From assembly GCA_942492065.1 (NCBI GenBank), contig CALODV010000013.1:372001-436000 (forward strand): DNA of 64,000 nt, written 5' to 3'. Of the stretch, positions 8,621 to 17,521 are shown piece by piece. The notes under the pieces were generated by a model that was not told where the DNA came from, searched no databases, and was given only the letters and a program-made list of their open reading frames with translations. Every line of letters starts with the position of its first letter. Positions within the stretch are counted from its first letter, which is position 1. Source of the stretch: G963665815 sp942492065 (GTDB lineage: Bacteria > Cloacimonadota > Cloacimonadia > Cloacimonadales > JAIOQZ01). The position numbers and the translations under genes were made by a program.

Positions 8621-9567
8621 TTTAATCTTTTACGAAGCACTTCCAGCATATCTGTTGTCATAGCTTCCAGATCGAAATCAGGATTCCATCCCCATTCTGC
8701 TCTTGCAGCGGAGTCATCCATGAAATCAGGCCAGCTGTCAGCGATCTTCTGTCTTACAGGGTCGATGTCATAATCAATTGTAAAGCCCGGTACATGCTCA
8801 GCAATAACTTTTGCGATTGTTTCAGGGTCAAAGCTCATTGCAGCAACGTTAAAGCAGTTTCTGTGAATAAGTTTTGCAGGATCGGCTTCCATTACTTCGA
8901 TAGCAGCTTTAACAGCATCCGGCATATACATCATGTCCATTCTGGTGTCTTTTTTGAGATTACAGGTGAATGAACCTTTTTTGATTGCATCGTAGTATAT
9001 TTCCACAGCGTAATCTGTTGTTCCGCCACCCGGAAGTGTTACGTTAGAGATAATACCCGGATATCTTACACCGCGTGTGTCGATTCCATATTTGAGGTGA
9101 TAATAATCACAGAGGAGTTCACCGGAAACTTTGGTTACACCGTACATGGATGTAGGTCTCTGAATTGTGTTCTGTGGAGTTCCCCGTTTCGGAGTTGTTG
9201 GACCGAATGCACCGATTGAGCTTGGAGTAAACAAAGCGAATTGTTCTTCTCTGCTCAGCTCAAGGAGATTCATGAGTCCACCGATATTAATTTGCCAGGA
9301 AAGGAGCGGTTTCTGTTCACCAACTGCAGACAATAAAGCAACAAGATTGTATACTGTATCGATTTTGTACTTCTTAACAACTTCAGCTATTTTCTTAGCA
9401 TCGAGGCAGTCGATAACTTCGTAAGGACCGTCTTCGCAAAGAACAGCAGGCACGTCTTCTTTAATATCTGATGCTACAACATTAGCATTTCCGTAAATCT
9501 TTCTTAATGCTGGTGTTAATTCTGACCCGATTTGTCCGGCAGCACCCATTACAAGAATATTTTTCAA
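8617..9567 (-). CDS. tdh: SDR-family L-threonine 3-dehydrogenase (NAD-dependent epimerase fold)
   Basis: Probably oxidises L-threonine to 2-amino-3-ketobutyrate with NAD. It shows the Rossmann motif 'GAAGQIG' (residues 8-14), 'VYNLVALLSAVGE', 'TPSSIGAFGP', the catalytic 'SMYGVTKVSGE' and 'GVRYPGII', a set typical of the epimerase-like threonine dehydrogenases rather than the zinc-type Tdh. It starts with TTG at 9567, preceded by AAGGAG seven bases upstream. It leads the tdh-acpS-kbl operon, and the presence of kbl supports the assignment. A generic sugar epimerase is the alternative. Confidence 0.85.
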   Translation of the reverse strand: MKNILVMGAAGQIGSELTPALRKIYGNANVVASDIKEDVPAVLCEDGPYEVIDCLDAKKIAEVVKKYKIDTVYNLVALLSAVGEQKPLLSWQINIGGLMNLLELSREEQFALFTPSSIGAFGPTTPKRGTPQNTIQRPTSMYGVTKVSGELLCDYYHLKYGIDTRGVRYPGIISNVTLPGGGTTDYAVEIYYDAIKKGSFTCNLKKDTRMDMMYMPDAVKAAIEVMEADPAKLIHRNCFNVAAMSFDPETIAKVIAEHVPGFTIDYDIDPVRQKIADSWPDFMDDSAARAEWGWNPDFDLEAMTTDMLEVLRKRLK

Positions 9568-9643
9568 TTGGTAACTCCTTATATTTTTCTTTTAAAAGAA
9601 TTTACGCCCTGTTTATTTGTCAATATAATATTGCGGGATGTGG

Positions 9644-9688
9644 AAAGCCCTGCAAACTGCTTGATTATATAACATTTTGCAGGGCTTT
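9644..9688. other. Long perfect inverted repeat between tdh and the signalling cassette
   Basis: AAAGCCCTGCAAA (9644-9656) and TTTGCAGGGCTTT (9676-9688) form a 13-bp perfect stem with a 19-nt loop. It lies 16 bases beyond the stop of the gene that ends at 9705 on the minus strand and upstream of tdh. Neither strand has a proper T-run after it, so it may be a weak terminator, an mRNA stabiliser or an operator. Confidence 0.6.
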
Positions 9689-9704
9689 AAAAGTTTTGTA
9701 TTTC

Positions 9705-10661
9705 TTAGCTCAAATCTGAGTGATCATTGTCTAATATCGCTTCGTATAAATCCTGAAGTGCTGTAAAAGCTAATGGATTATCATCATTGTATTTTTTCTT
9801 TAAGTCTAAAACTGGCTTTCTCAGAGTACTTGATGGATAGCTTGAAAGTTCTCCCGCCCCATCTACAACATCTTTAGGATTTGCAGAGTATAACTTTGAA
9901 AAGTTATTCCATATATGTAGGTTCTTCTTGAGATTTTTTTCAAGCTTTTCAAATGAATGCTCAGGAAACTCATCCTCAAGGCATTTCGTAAAGTCACAAA
10001 TCAAATCAAAAAAAATTGAATATTGATAATCTCTTATCCGCCCAGATAACAACAACGCATCAAGAGCATAATTTTTCGTATCTTTGATAATTTTAGTGTA
10101 TTTATTTTCAATACCTTGATTAATCATATTTTCAAAATTCTGACCACTAATGCTGTTCTTAACCTCATTCTGAATTCTATCAAATCTTTGATCTATTCTT
10201 GATTTAAAAAAAAGGATATTCTCCTTCATACTATCTTTATAGTGCTTTTCGAACTTTTCCGTATATTCAGTTGCTTGTTTAATATGTGAATCAATTTTTT
10301 TGGTTGATATGAAAAGCAATAGCAATGGAACAACAATTGACATCAATGCAACTAGAACTGCGATCAATATTCCAAATGCTGAGATTGTTTTTGAAAGATC
10401 CTCTGAAGTTCTACCTGAATATTGTTTCAAGCTGTTCATTTGTGATTCAATCGCAAGCAATTTTGTACTAATCACCTTAGATAAAGAATCTTTGTTTGAT
10501 TCTGATTCTATAGGTATATTCAATAAAAGCTGTTTCAATGCTCCTAATTCATTAACTAATCTAATTACTTCATCGTCACAATTCTTAAATATACAATCGT
10601 TAGCACTCAAAACTGAAAATACAAGGCAATAACATAGGACAATACACACAACTTTCCTCAC
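9705..10661 (-). CDS. Membrane-anchored coiled-coil protein of the kinase/receiver cassette
   Basis: No family recognised. The 318-aa protein has an N-terminal hydrophobic segment (about residues 3-20, signal peptide or anchor), an extracytoplasmic stretch of about 75 residues with three Cys, a second strong membrane segment ('IAVLVALMSIVVPLLLLF', about 97-117), then a long helical, charged cytoplasmic part rich in Lys and Glu (probable coiled coil to about residue 180) and a C-terminal helical domain ending 'LAFTALQDLYEAILDNDHS'. GTG start with GGAGG four bases upstream. It is third in the cassette, 23 bases after the receiver gene, so it could be the output or sensor partner; this is inference. 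Confidence 0.7.
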   Translation of the reverse strand: MRKVVCIVLCYCLVFSVLSANDCIFKNCDDEVIRLVNELGALKQLLLNIPIESESNKDSLSKVISTKLLAIESQMNSLKQYSGRTSEDLSKTISAFGILIAVLVALMSIVVPLLLLFISTKKIDSHIKQATEYTEKFEKHYKDSMKENILFFKSRIDQRFDRIQNEVKNSISGQNFENMINQGIENKYTKIIKDTKNYALDALLLSGRIRDYQYSIFFDLICDFTKCLEDEFPEHSFEKLEKNLKKNLHIWNNFSKLYSANPKDVVDGAGELSSYPSSTLRKPVLDLKKKYNDDNPLAFTALQDLYEAILDNDHSDLS

Positions 10662-10684
10662 TTTTCCTCCAATACTATTTTCTA

Positions 10685-11209
10685 TTATAAATTATGTATT
10701 ACATCTAATAGTTTTTCTGGTCTTTCAAATTTGTTAAGAAATCTTACCCTCGGAAGTTCTGTATGCCACTTTTCACAATATAGATTTTTTATCTCTTCAA
10801 ATCGAACATTATAATCCATAAATTCTAAGAAACTCACAGTAAAGAAAACAACAGGCATTGGTTTTATTACGGGGGAGTATTCCCTTTTATCAATTTTCAT
10901 CGTCTGAAATAAGTTTTCGTACAGCACTAATCCAACATCATGTCCTCCAGGCTGGCACGATGCAATTTTGGCTTTTGGTGGTTGTTTATTAAAAAAAACT
11001 CTTGGTATTTTTAAGTAATCATTTCCTGGAAGTCTAAGGTCAAGTATCAAACCATATTCTTCAATGGACCCTTCTTTATAAATTCTATACAATTCATGCA
11101 TAAAACTATGAGCAGTCGTGAAAACAATGGGTTCTATTTTATTTTTTCTGAGTGCTTCAATAAAAGGCAATATAGCATCTTTCTTATCTTCAAGCCATAA
11201 CCATTTCAT
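10685..11209 (-). CDS. Stand-alone, divergent response-regulator receiver domain
   Basis: The 174-aa protein has the receiver landmarks but no output domain: acidic pair 'WLEDKKD' (Glu7/Asp8), phospho-acceptor 'LILDLRLPG' (Asp57), the conserved Thr in 'VVFFTVS' (Thr124) and Lys in 'RFLNKFERPEKLLDVI' (Lys160). The spacing between Asp57 and Thr124 is unusually long (about 67 residues), with an insertion after the beta-3 loop before 'GGHDVGLVLYENLF'. The start at 11209 is fixed by AGGAG at 11216-11220. The stop of the kinase-like gene is one base upstream, so it is surely co-expressed. It probably accepts phosphate from, or docks on, that protein. Confidence 0.72.
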   Translation of the reverse strand: MKWLWLEDKKDAILPFIEALRKNKIEPIVFTTAHSFMHELYRIYKEGSIEEYGLILDLRLPGNDYLKIPRVFFNKQPPKAKIASCQPGGHDVGLVLYENLFQTMKIDKREYSPVIKPMPVVFFTVSFLEFMDYNVRFEEIKNLYCEKWHTELPRVRFLNKFERPEKLLDVIHNL

Positions 11210-11210
11210 A

Positions 11211-14200
11211 TTATTCTCCTTTATTGTCAGGTAGTTCAATTATGAAATCAAATTCAGCATGCTTATTATCAATTTGTTTATAGACTAAGTATATATATCC
11301 CCCCCAAGTTGTAGTCAATTGTCTTGTGATATATAGTCCGGCACCAATACCAGGTTTTGACTCATCAACCCTTTCGCCTAGTTTAAATAGCAAATCAGGG
11401 TTTTCAGCAAATTTCTTAGGTAATTTATTCGCCTGATTCTTTATGTGTATTCTGTAATAAAAATCACTCACATAATCTAAGTCTATTTTTACTGGTGTTC
11501 CATATATCGAATATTTTTCGATATTATTAATTAGATTATTCATAACTTCAACAAATGCTAACTCATGTAGAATTACTTCAGATTCAAAAGTAATAAACTT
11601 ATGTCTCTCATAATTATCTTTGTAGTTCAAATTTAATCGCATTAAATCAAGTTCTCTTGATTTAAATGTTGAGTTTATCAACTTGTAAAAATTCACTATA
11701 TCTTTTCTTCCTTTTTCTCCAAGTAAATATAAGTATGCTTTTAGCATGTTATTTGTTTCTAATGAAGTTTTCCCAGAGTTAGTTGCTACAAATTTGTACA
11801 GTTCTATAGAAGCTTCTGACTGATTTATTATATCATCAATATTTTTGTTGAAATCCATCCGATGCTTATCTGGTAACAAATATGGGTATTTAGCTTTAAG
11901 ACTTTCACAACTAGTATCAATTGATTTGTGAAAACCAAGTAGGTCATGCACTGTCAACAGATAAAAATTATCTAATGATTTCCTATGTTCAATATAATGA
12001 GTAATTATCTGAAAAACTTCATTACCGATAAACTCCAACTCCTTTTTTAATGGTGATGACAAGTAAGGGTTTTTCTCACAATCAAAAAACATAATAAACC
12101 CAGGATTCTCATCTTGAAAGAGCTTAGGAATATAATAACAACTGTTGAAGCTGGCATTTTTTACAGCACAAATAAAAGGACTTTCCTTTTTATCATTCAT
12201 TTTGTTTAAATCAATCATAAATACATTTGAGCTTCTAATAATCAACCCAATTATTTCATCCTCAATGCTAATTTCACCATTAATCAAATCACTAATCTTT
12301 TCTCCTGCAACTCCCTTTATTTTATATTTATCATGACCTTTTAGACCAATAATGGCACCTTTCGCTCCTAATAATCTGCAAAGGCTTCTTGCCAAGCGAT
12401 TGTAGAAATTTTTCTCACTATCTACATCTGATTTATTCAGGCTCTCCCCAAGAATTCTATTAATTGTATCAAGAAAATCATTTAATCTTTTCTCATAGAA
12501 CTCTTCTTCAATCATGGTCTTAAATTCTAGTATAGCAGCTCTTTTCTCATACGTTAAGTATTGATCAAAAATCGAATCAACATGTAGAATTCCTAAAGGT
12601 CTACCATGAAATTCGAGAAGTACTGAGATTAAATCCTTCGTCTCTTTACCAATATCATTTGTCTCAGGCAGCTTATCAATTTCTTCCTTTATTCGTTTAG
12701 CAAAAGGATATATGGCAATATCGGAAGAATCATCTTTTTCGTGAGGTTGAAATCTAGATTCAACGATGTGCTTGAACGCCCTCCAAAAAGAGCTTAGTGA
12801 CCTATCTGTTTTGGAATCATTTAATAGATCTTTCATTTCTTTAGCTTTCTTCTTTGATTCATCTTCATCAAACTTCGAAACGTAGTCTACATAACTTAGT
12901 TCAGTAACTTCATCATTCAAAGAATCATAAAGTCCAATAACTGACCTGTGCGCATTTATTAATTCTTGAACAAAATGAACACTCTTTGATATAATCCTTT
13001 TCATTGGTAAAGGAGATAGCTTCTGTATTTTATAATTAAATCTGTTAAAAAAAAATTCATTATTCAGTCTCTCATTCACACTGAACTCATTCTTCACCTG
13101 AAAATAGTAATTTTTCATTGATACTGATATTGCATCTTCTAAATCGATATTACTCCCATTATTATCAATTGTAATAAAGAAAGGTTCGTGTTCATCTGGG
13201 ACATTGACATTACATATCACACGATCATCAAATGATCTCATGCATTCAGTTTCCTTACTATAATACATGAGACTGATTCTGATGTCATCTTTGTGAAATT
13301 TTAGTTTGTAATCACATGGATTTAATATTGATTTGATTACAAGAAAATTATGTCTATCTGGTCTTGGACACAAAGGGAAAAAAACATTTATTTCTATCAA
13401 TTCTTCGTTAATAACTCCTTTAACACATTCTCTTCTTTCTTCAATCATAAGTTTCAAGTCGTCAATATTCTCTTTCAAATATTTGAATGATTGATTTTCG
13501 TCGCAGCTTGAGATTTCTTGAATAAATGTATAGAAGCTCTCATTGAACCTTTTTAACCAATAATCGTCTTTATCCATAAATTCACTAAGTTTCTTATTCG
13601 CTTTGCTATGAACATTACACCATCCATTTCTTTCTTTCTCTTTAAAAATTGACAGCATTATGAAGATCTTTTTCAATTTCCTCCATTCTGCACCAATAAT
13701 TCTTAACCTATCTACTTCATCTACAGAATCATAAAAGTTAGTGAAAATATGTAGAACATCCTCTGAGTACAATAGCATTTTCTCTAATTCTATTTTGCCA
13801 CATACTGAAAAATTATTCAATTGACTCAGGAGAAATGTGTTTTTTGCTGTTGTGTTTGGTTCACTTGGATTTTCTGACAATATTGGATTTATCTCCAAAT
13901 ACTCAAATTGAAGTATGTTCAGTTTTGTCAATTGTGTCGAAATCAGCCTCTCCTGACAAACTTTCATGTAACCCATTTTTTCTGTATATTCTATGTTATT
14001 AATTTTAACACTACTCTCTTTGATATCCTTGTACAAATAGTTACAACCTGTTATGATTAGAATTGGTTCAGATTCCTCTATATAGCACTTTCTACAGTAA
14101 CAGCTTAAACCAAAACCAAAATTAATCCAATCGTCGAGTTTATCATTATTTTGCATTTTATAGATAATCCTCAATACCGATAATCTCCATAAAGCATTGA

Positions 14201-14648
14201 CAATTGGTAAATGTTCTTTCAGTGTTCTATAAAAATTCGAGATTCTATATGGAACAACGTGCCAAAGTTGTTTCCTAATTAGCTTATTAAGTCTCACAAA
14301 CTTCTTAATTCTTGAATCATCTGAGCTAATTGAATGAACAATATTGGCATTGGGGTAAAAAAAATGCAATGCTTTCAAATATTCTTCGGGAATTGTTTTA
14401 AGAAATTTATCTAAATCCTCTGTTTCATACATATCATCAAAAATGCAGTGTTCTGACTCAATTAAATCTATTATGATCTTCCTATAATCTGAATACTTCA
14501 TTTGGGGAAGGTCATAATCATTCCAAAGTTTTTTTATTTCTTCAACAGCATTCAAATTGGCAATACCTATAGGTTGTAAGAAATAAGAATGTAACATCCT
14601 CAATGTCTCTTCAAGAAAATATCTATCATTAGGTTTTGTAATATCCAT
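11211..14648 (-). CDS. Very large soluble histidine kinase-like protein with GAF domains
   Basis: 1145 aa without membrane segments. Residues 1 to about 550 match no family I recognise (Cys-rich patch 'LSCYCRKCYIEE' near 185). Two GAF-like domains follow (about 555-705, ending 'GRPLGILHVDS'; about 725-885). The C-terminus is kinase-like: a helix with 'LLTVHDLLGFHKSI' (candidate phospho-His901), N-box 'VMNNLINNIEKYS' (from about 1034) and G2 box 'GIGAGLYITRQL' (from 1100). The G1 box is degenerate: 'IKNQANKLP' replaces DxGxG. A good RBS (AGAAGG) precedes the ATG. It is first in a cassette with a receiver and a membrane protein; whether it is catalytically active is uncertain. Confidence 0.75.
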   Translation of the reverse strand: MDITKPNDRYFLEETLRMLHSYFLQPIGIANLNAVEEIKKLWNDYDLPQMKYSDYRKIIIDLIESEHCIFDDMYETEDLDKFLKTIPEEYLKALHFFYPNANIVHSISSDDSRIKKFVRLNKLIRKQLWHVVPYRISNFYRTLKEHLPIVNALWRLSVLRIIYKMQNNDKLDDWINFGFGLSCYCRKCYIEESEPILIITGCNYLYKDIKESSVKINNIEYTEKMGYMKVCQERLISTQLTKLNILQFEYLEINPILSENPSEPNTTAKNTFLLSQLNNFSVCGKIELEKMLLYSEDVLHIFTNFYDSVDEVDRLRIIGAEWRKLKKIFIMLSIFKEKERNGWCNVHSKANKKLSEFMDKDDYWLKRFNESFYTFIQEISSCDENQSFKYLKENIDDLKLMIEERRECVKGVINEELIEINVFFPLCPRPDRHNFLVIKSILNPCDYKLKFHKDDIRISLMYYSKETECMRSFDDRVICNVNVPDEHEPFFITIDNNGSNIDLEDAISVSMKNYYFQVKNEFSVNERLNNEFFFNRFNYKIQKLSPLPMKRIISKSVHFVQELINAHRSVIGLYDSLNDEVTELSYVDYVSKFDEDESKKKAKEMKDLLNDSKTDRSLSSFWRAFKHIVESRFQPHEKDDSSDIAIYPFAKRIKEEIDKLPETNDIGKETKDLISVLLEFHGRPLGILHVDSIFDQYLTYEKRAAILEFKTMIEEEFYEKRLNDFLDTINRILGESLNKSDVDSEKNFYNRLARSLCRLLGAKGAIIGLKGHDKYKIKGVAGEKISDLINGEISIEDEIIGLIIRSSNVFMIDLNKMNDKKESPFICAVKNASFNSCYYIPKLFQDENPGFIMFFDCEKNPYLSSPLKKELEFIGNEVFQIITHYIEHRKSLDNFYLLTVHDLLGFHKSIDTSCESLKAKYPYLLPDKHRMDFNKNIDDIINQSEASIELYKFVATNSGKTSLETNNMLKAYLYLLGEKGRKDIVNFYKLINSTFKSRELDLMRLNLNYKDNYERHKFITFESEVILHELAFVEVMNNLINNIEKYSIYGTPVKIDLDYVSDFYYRIHIKNQANKLPKKFAENPDLLFKLGERVDESKPGIGAGLYITRQLTTTWGGYIYLVYKQIDNKHAEFDFIIELPDNKGE

Positions 14649-14741
14649 AAATCCTTCTGGCCTACATAGAGTTTATTTTCTGCAAAATTAGACATTTATA
14701 GAAGAAACTGTCAATTCTTTTTTAGACTCATGCTTCTTTTT

Positions 14742-15467
14742 CTACAAATCCTTCTTCAAAAACACTCTTAACCCCAGTTTATAGAGCAGAAAAGATAAAA
14801 ATCCAGTCACTCCAGCAATTGCCATAAACCCGGAGAATGTCTTTACCAGAGCAATATTGTATATCAGCCAGTTAGTAGTACCTCTTATATTCTCTACAGA
14901 GTTTACACCTGTTTCAGGAAAAGCTCTGCCAAAACCCAGAAAGGCAATGAGCCGTGGAGCAAAGAATACTAACAGTCCATTGGCAACCACAACCGCGAGA
15001 ATATCTGCTCCGAACTTCAAGGCTTTGACTGTCAGAACAAATACCGTGTTAAATCCAACAAGAATAAATATAAGACTTAATCCAAGTATAAGCATTCCAT
15101 AAAAATCTGTTAGATAACTCATTGTTCCTGTACCATCTGCATTAGAGACATAGATACCCAGTCCAAGGATAAGCAAGAAAAAGAAGATTGTTATAAGAAG
15201 AGGAATAAGAAATAATGATCTCAGATAACCTAATCTCGTCAGGCTGGTGGTTGCAAAAGTTCTGCAAATGTTACTCTGCATACTTTTTGCTGTATTTGCT
15301 ACAGCTAATAGCGGCATTAAAATCAGAAACAGAGTCAAAACAAACAATAATCCGTCCGAATTATTATCTTTGTTCATTCTCCAGAAAATCAAGAGATATC
15401 CACCCATAACATAGAACATCCGAGATGCTTTAATCTCATTCCAAGTAAACTGCATTGTCTTTTTCAT
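14742..15467 (-). CDS. ABC transporter membrane subunit (second permease)
   Basis: 241-aa integral membrane protein with about six hydrophobic segments ('MFYVMGGYLLIFW', 'GLLFVLTLFLILMPLLAVANTA', 'SLFLIPLLITIFFFLLILGLGIYV', 'MLILGLSLIFILVGFNTVF' and two more near the C-terminus). The topology fits ABC-2-type permeases that pair with YtrB-like ATPases. It is last of four genes (GntR regulator, ATPase, permease, permease), 17 bases after the preceding permease. The substrate cannot be read from sequence; cell-envelope stress or antimicrobial export is usual for this arrangement. Confidence 0.78.
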   Translation of the reverse strand: MKKTMQFTWNEIKASRMFYVMGGYLLIFWRMNKDNNSDGLLFVLTLFLILMPLLAVANTAKSMQSNICRTFATTSLTRLGYLRSLFLIPLLITIFFFLLILGLGIYVSNADGTGTMSYLTDFYGMLILGLSLIFILVGFNTVFVLTVKALKFGADILAVVVANGLLVFFAPRLIAFLGFGRAFPETGVNSVENIRGTTNWLIYNIALVKTFSGFMAIAGVTGFLSFLLYKLGLRVFLKKDL

Positions 15468-15484
15468 CTTTCACACCTTTTGAT

Positions 15485-16198
15485 TTAATAAAATAAATCT
15501 CTTATTCCCGTAGAAATATCCATCTTCTGAAATCTGCCGTAAAGCTCCACCAGGAAGTATATCATCACTCCCACACCAAGCAGAAATCCACCGGCAATTG
15601 TCAGCCTGAGAGTCGTCAACGGGTAATCTCCTCCCATAATCATCTGTTTTACTACTGGGATAAACACCTGAAAACAGTCTATCAGAGGTCTTTGAAACAG
15701 GTACTGCACCATTATTATGAGCAGGAACACAATATCAAACGGATGCTTCTTTACTCCCGTATTAATTACAAGCAGGAAAAAACTGCCGTAGATTATACTG
15801 ACTGCAACACCCAGAATCGTATAAAATGCAGTATAAATCCAGTTAACATCAACGTCAGAGAATTTTGTGTAGTAGACAATAAACGTGCCGAGAATGAACA
15901 CCAGATGCAGCATGGTCAGAAGTGATACAGCACCAATCTGATTCAGCATCAGCTTTCCTCTCTTAATCGGTAATGTAGCAAACAACCCTATCTTCAGCAT
16001 AATGATTTTATGGAACTGCACAGCAGAAGATGCCAGCAGCAGAGAGATTGTACAAGCAAGACTCAGGTAAATATCTCGAGTCACCTTATAGTAGAGATAC
16101 ATTACCGGCATTGTCACAATTATAAGAATATAATACTGTGGTTTCTCCCTTCTCAGCATGATCCAGTTCATTTTCAGGAATTTTTTAAACAAATCCAT
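15485..16198 (-). CDS. ABC transporter membrane subunit (first permease)
   Basis: 237-aa membrane protein with six hydrophobic segments, from 'YYILIIVTMPVMYLYY' near residue 22 to 'LTIAGGFLLGVGVMIYFLVEL' near residue 200, and a basic N-terminus (MDLFKKFLKMNWIMLRREK). It lies 5 bases after the ATPase gene. Together with the next gene it probably forms the heterodimeric channel of the exporter. No signature for a particular substrate is visible. Confidence 0.78.
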   Translation of the reverse strand: MDLFKKFLKMNWIMLRREKPQYYILIIVTMPVMYLYYKVTRDIYLSLACTISLLLASSAVQFHKIIMLKIGLFATLPIKRGKLMLNQIGAVSLLTMLHLVFILGTFIVYYTKFSDVDVNWIYTAFYTILGVAVSIIYGSFFLLVINTGVKKHPFDIVFLLIIMVQYLFQRPLIDCFQVFIPVVKQMIMGGDYPLTTLRLTIAGGFLLGVGVMIYFLVELYGRFQKMDISTGIRDLFY

Positions 16199-16203
16199 AA
16201 CAG

Positions 16204-17070
16204 CTATATCCTGTTTTTATTGTATCTGTCACCACTGGTGAAGTACATCAGTTTTTGCAGATTAACGGGTTCAACAACAATATCCTTCTGTGATTTCATC
16301 AGGAACTCTTTATTGAAGGTAAGAGCTTCTATCAATCCGTTTTTCTCTCTATAGCCAGCAAAGTGATTCATGTATCGCATAAGGTCCTGATCTCCCTTCA
16401 CAATTGCATATTGTTCCGCTATTGACTCCCTGTCCGAATACAGAATCATTCTGCCTTCCCTTATCAGCCCGATGTAATCAGCTCTGTCATCCAGATCCGA
16501 CGTAATATGCGATGAATAAATGATAGAGCATTCTTCCGTTGCAATAATCTCTGTTAGCAGCTCCAGCAGTTCCAGGCGAATTACCGGATCCAGCCCGGCT
16601 GTCGGTTCGTCCATAAGCAACAACTTTGGTCTGTGAGAAAGTGCCAGTACAATGCAGAACCTCATCTGGTTACCTTTGGACAGCTTACCGAAGACAGATT
16701 TCTCATCCAGATTGAACATTTTCATGTATTTAACATATAAACTGTCATCCCAATTCCTGTAGAAAATAGAAATCATATTTTTCAGATCACGCAGCCTGTA
16801 TGTTGTTTGTAAATATGGAGTATCATACACAAAACCGATGTCTTCTTTGATCTCTTCCTCATGTCCGGCATACTCTTTGCCGAATATCCTGATTGTACCT
16901 GAGTCGGGAATAAGAAGGTTCGTCAACAGGTGTATAAGCGTGCTCTTCCCCGCTCCGTTCTCACCAATTAACCCCATGATATAACCGTAAGGAAGCGAGA
17001 AACTCACATCTTCCATAAGGAATTTACGTCTCTTTTTAGTTAGATTACTTACTTCAACAATGTTTGACAT
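16204..17070 (-). CDS. ABC transporter ATP-binding protein (YtrB-like)
   Basis: 288-aa ATPase that drives the two adjacent permeases. It has Walker A 'GLIGENGAGKSTLIH', the Q-loop region 'IGFVYDTPYLQTTY', signature 'LSKGNQMRFCIVLALSH', Walker B 'KLLLMDEPTAGLDP' and the switch 'IIYSSHITSDLDD'. The signature LSKGN and the truncated C-terminus resemble the YtrB/EcsA group. The ATG at 17070 has AAGGAGG upstream and overlaps the stop of the GntR gene by one base (TGATG); a TTG three bases upstream is less likely. Confidence 0.9.
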   Translation of the reverse strand: MSNIVEVSNLTKKRRKFLMEDVSFSLPYGYIMGLIGENGAGKSTLIHLLTNLLIPDSGTIRIFGKEYAGHEEEIKEDIGFVYDTPYLQTTYRLRDLKNMISIFYRNWDDSLYVKYMKMFNLDEKSVFGKLSKGNQMRFCIVLALSHRPKLLLMDEPTAGLDPVIRLELLELLTEIIATEECSIIYSSHITSDLDDRADYIGLIREGRMILYSDRESIAEQYAIVKGDQDLMRYMNHFAGYREKNGLIEALTFNKEFLMKSQKDIVVEPVNLQKLMYFTSGDRYNKNRI

Positions 17071-17447
17071 CAATCCTCCTTAATATGCTCTTCCCAAATC
17101 ATTTCGTTAAGTTCTTCAATGTTTATCCCGAATTTCTTAGCATTGCTTACGATTTGTTTTATATCTTTTTCCATCATTTTTCTACGGGAATTTTCTATTT
17201 GTTCAGGATTCAGTTTTGCTGCAAAACACCCTTTTCCTGCCATAGTATTGATGAAGCCGTTCAGTTCTAGTCTCTCGTAAGCTTTTTTTACTGTGATAAC
17301 ACTCACTCCGAGATCAACCGCCAGCTTCCGAATTGAGGGAAGCATAACATCAGGCTTAATCCGCCCATTCATAATCATGGCAGCGATCTGCTTATAAATC
17401 TGCTCGTAGAAAGCATCTGCGGAAGCATTCGAGAGAATAATCTTCAT
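17070..17447 (-). CDS. GntR-family (YtrA-type) transcriptional regulator
   Basis: 125-aa repressor with an N-terminal winged helix ('YEQIYKQIAAMIMNGRIKPDVMLPSIRKLAVDLGVSVITVKKAYERLELNGFI' region) and a short helical C-terminal dimerisation part, the size of the YtrA subfamily. Such regulators control the ABC transporter genes next to them and are released by cell-wall-active compounds in Bacillus. AAGGA lies seven bases before the ATG at 17447; a TTG just upstream is a weaker option. First gene of the GntR-ABC operon and most likely its autoregulator. Confidence 0.9.
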   Translation of the reverse strand: MKIILSNASADAFYEQIYKQIAAMIMNGRIKPDVMLPSIRKLAVDLGVSVITVKKAYERLELNGFINTMAGKGCFAAKLNPEQIENSRRKMMEKDIKQIVSNAKKFGINIEELNEMIWEEHIKED

Positions 17448-17521
17448 CAATCAGTCCTTACTGTATATTCCATGTATGCACAGTTATCTTATAAGAGATT
17501 TTTGTCAATTTATTAATGATA

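Noticed and set aside
9705..14648. Ordinary two-component system
   Set aside because: Kinase lacks a membrane sensor and a normal G1 box, the receiver lacks an output domain, and the N-terminal half is unrecognised.
14742..17447. Part of the signalling cassette
   Set aside because: It has its own GntR regulator, tight spacing within itself, and a roughly 90-base gap with no overlap to the kinase gene; it is a separate YtrA-type ABC operon.
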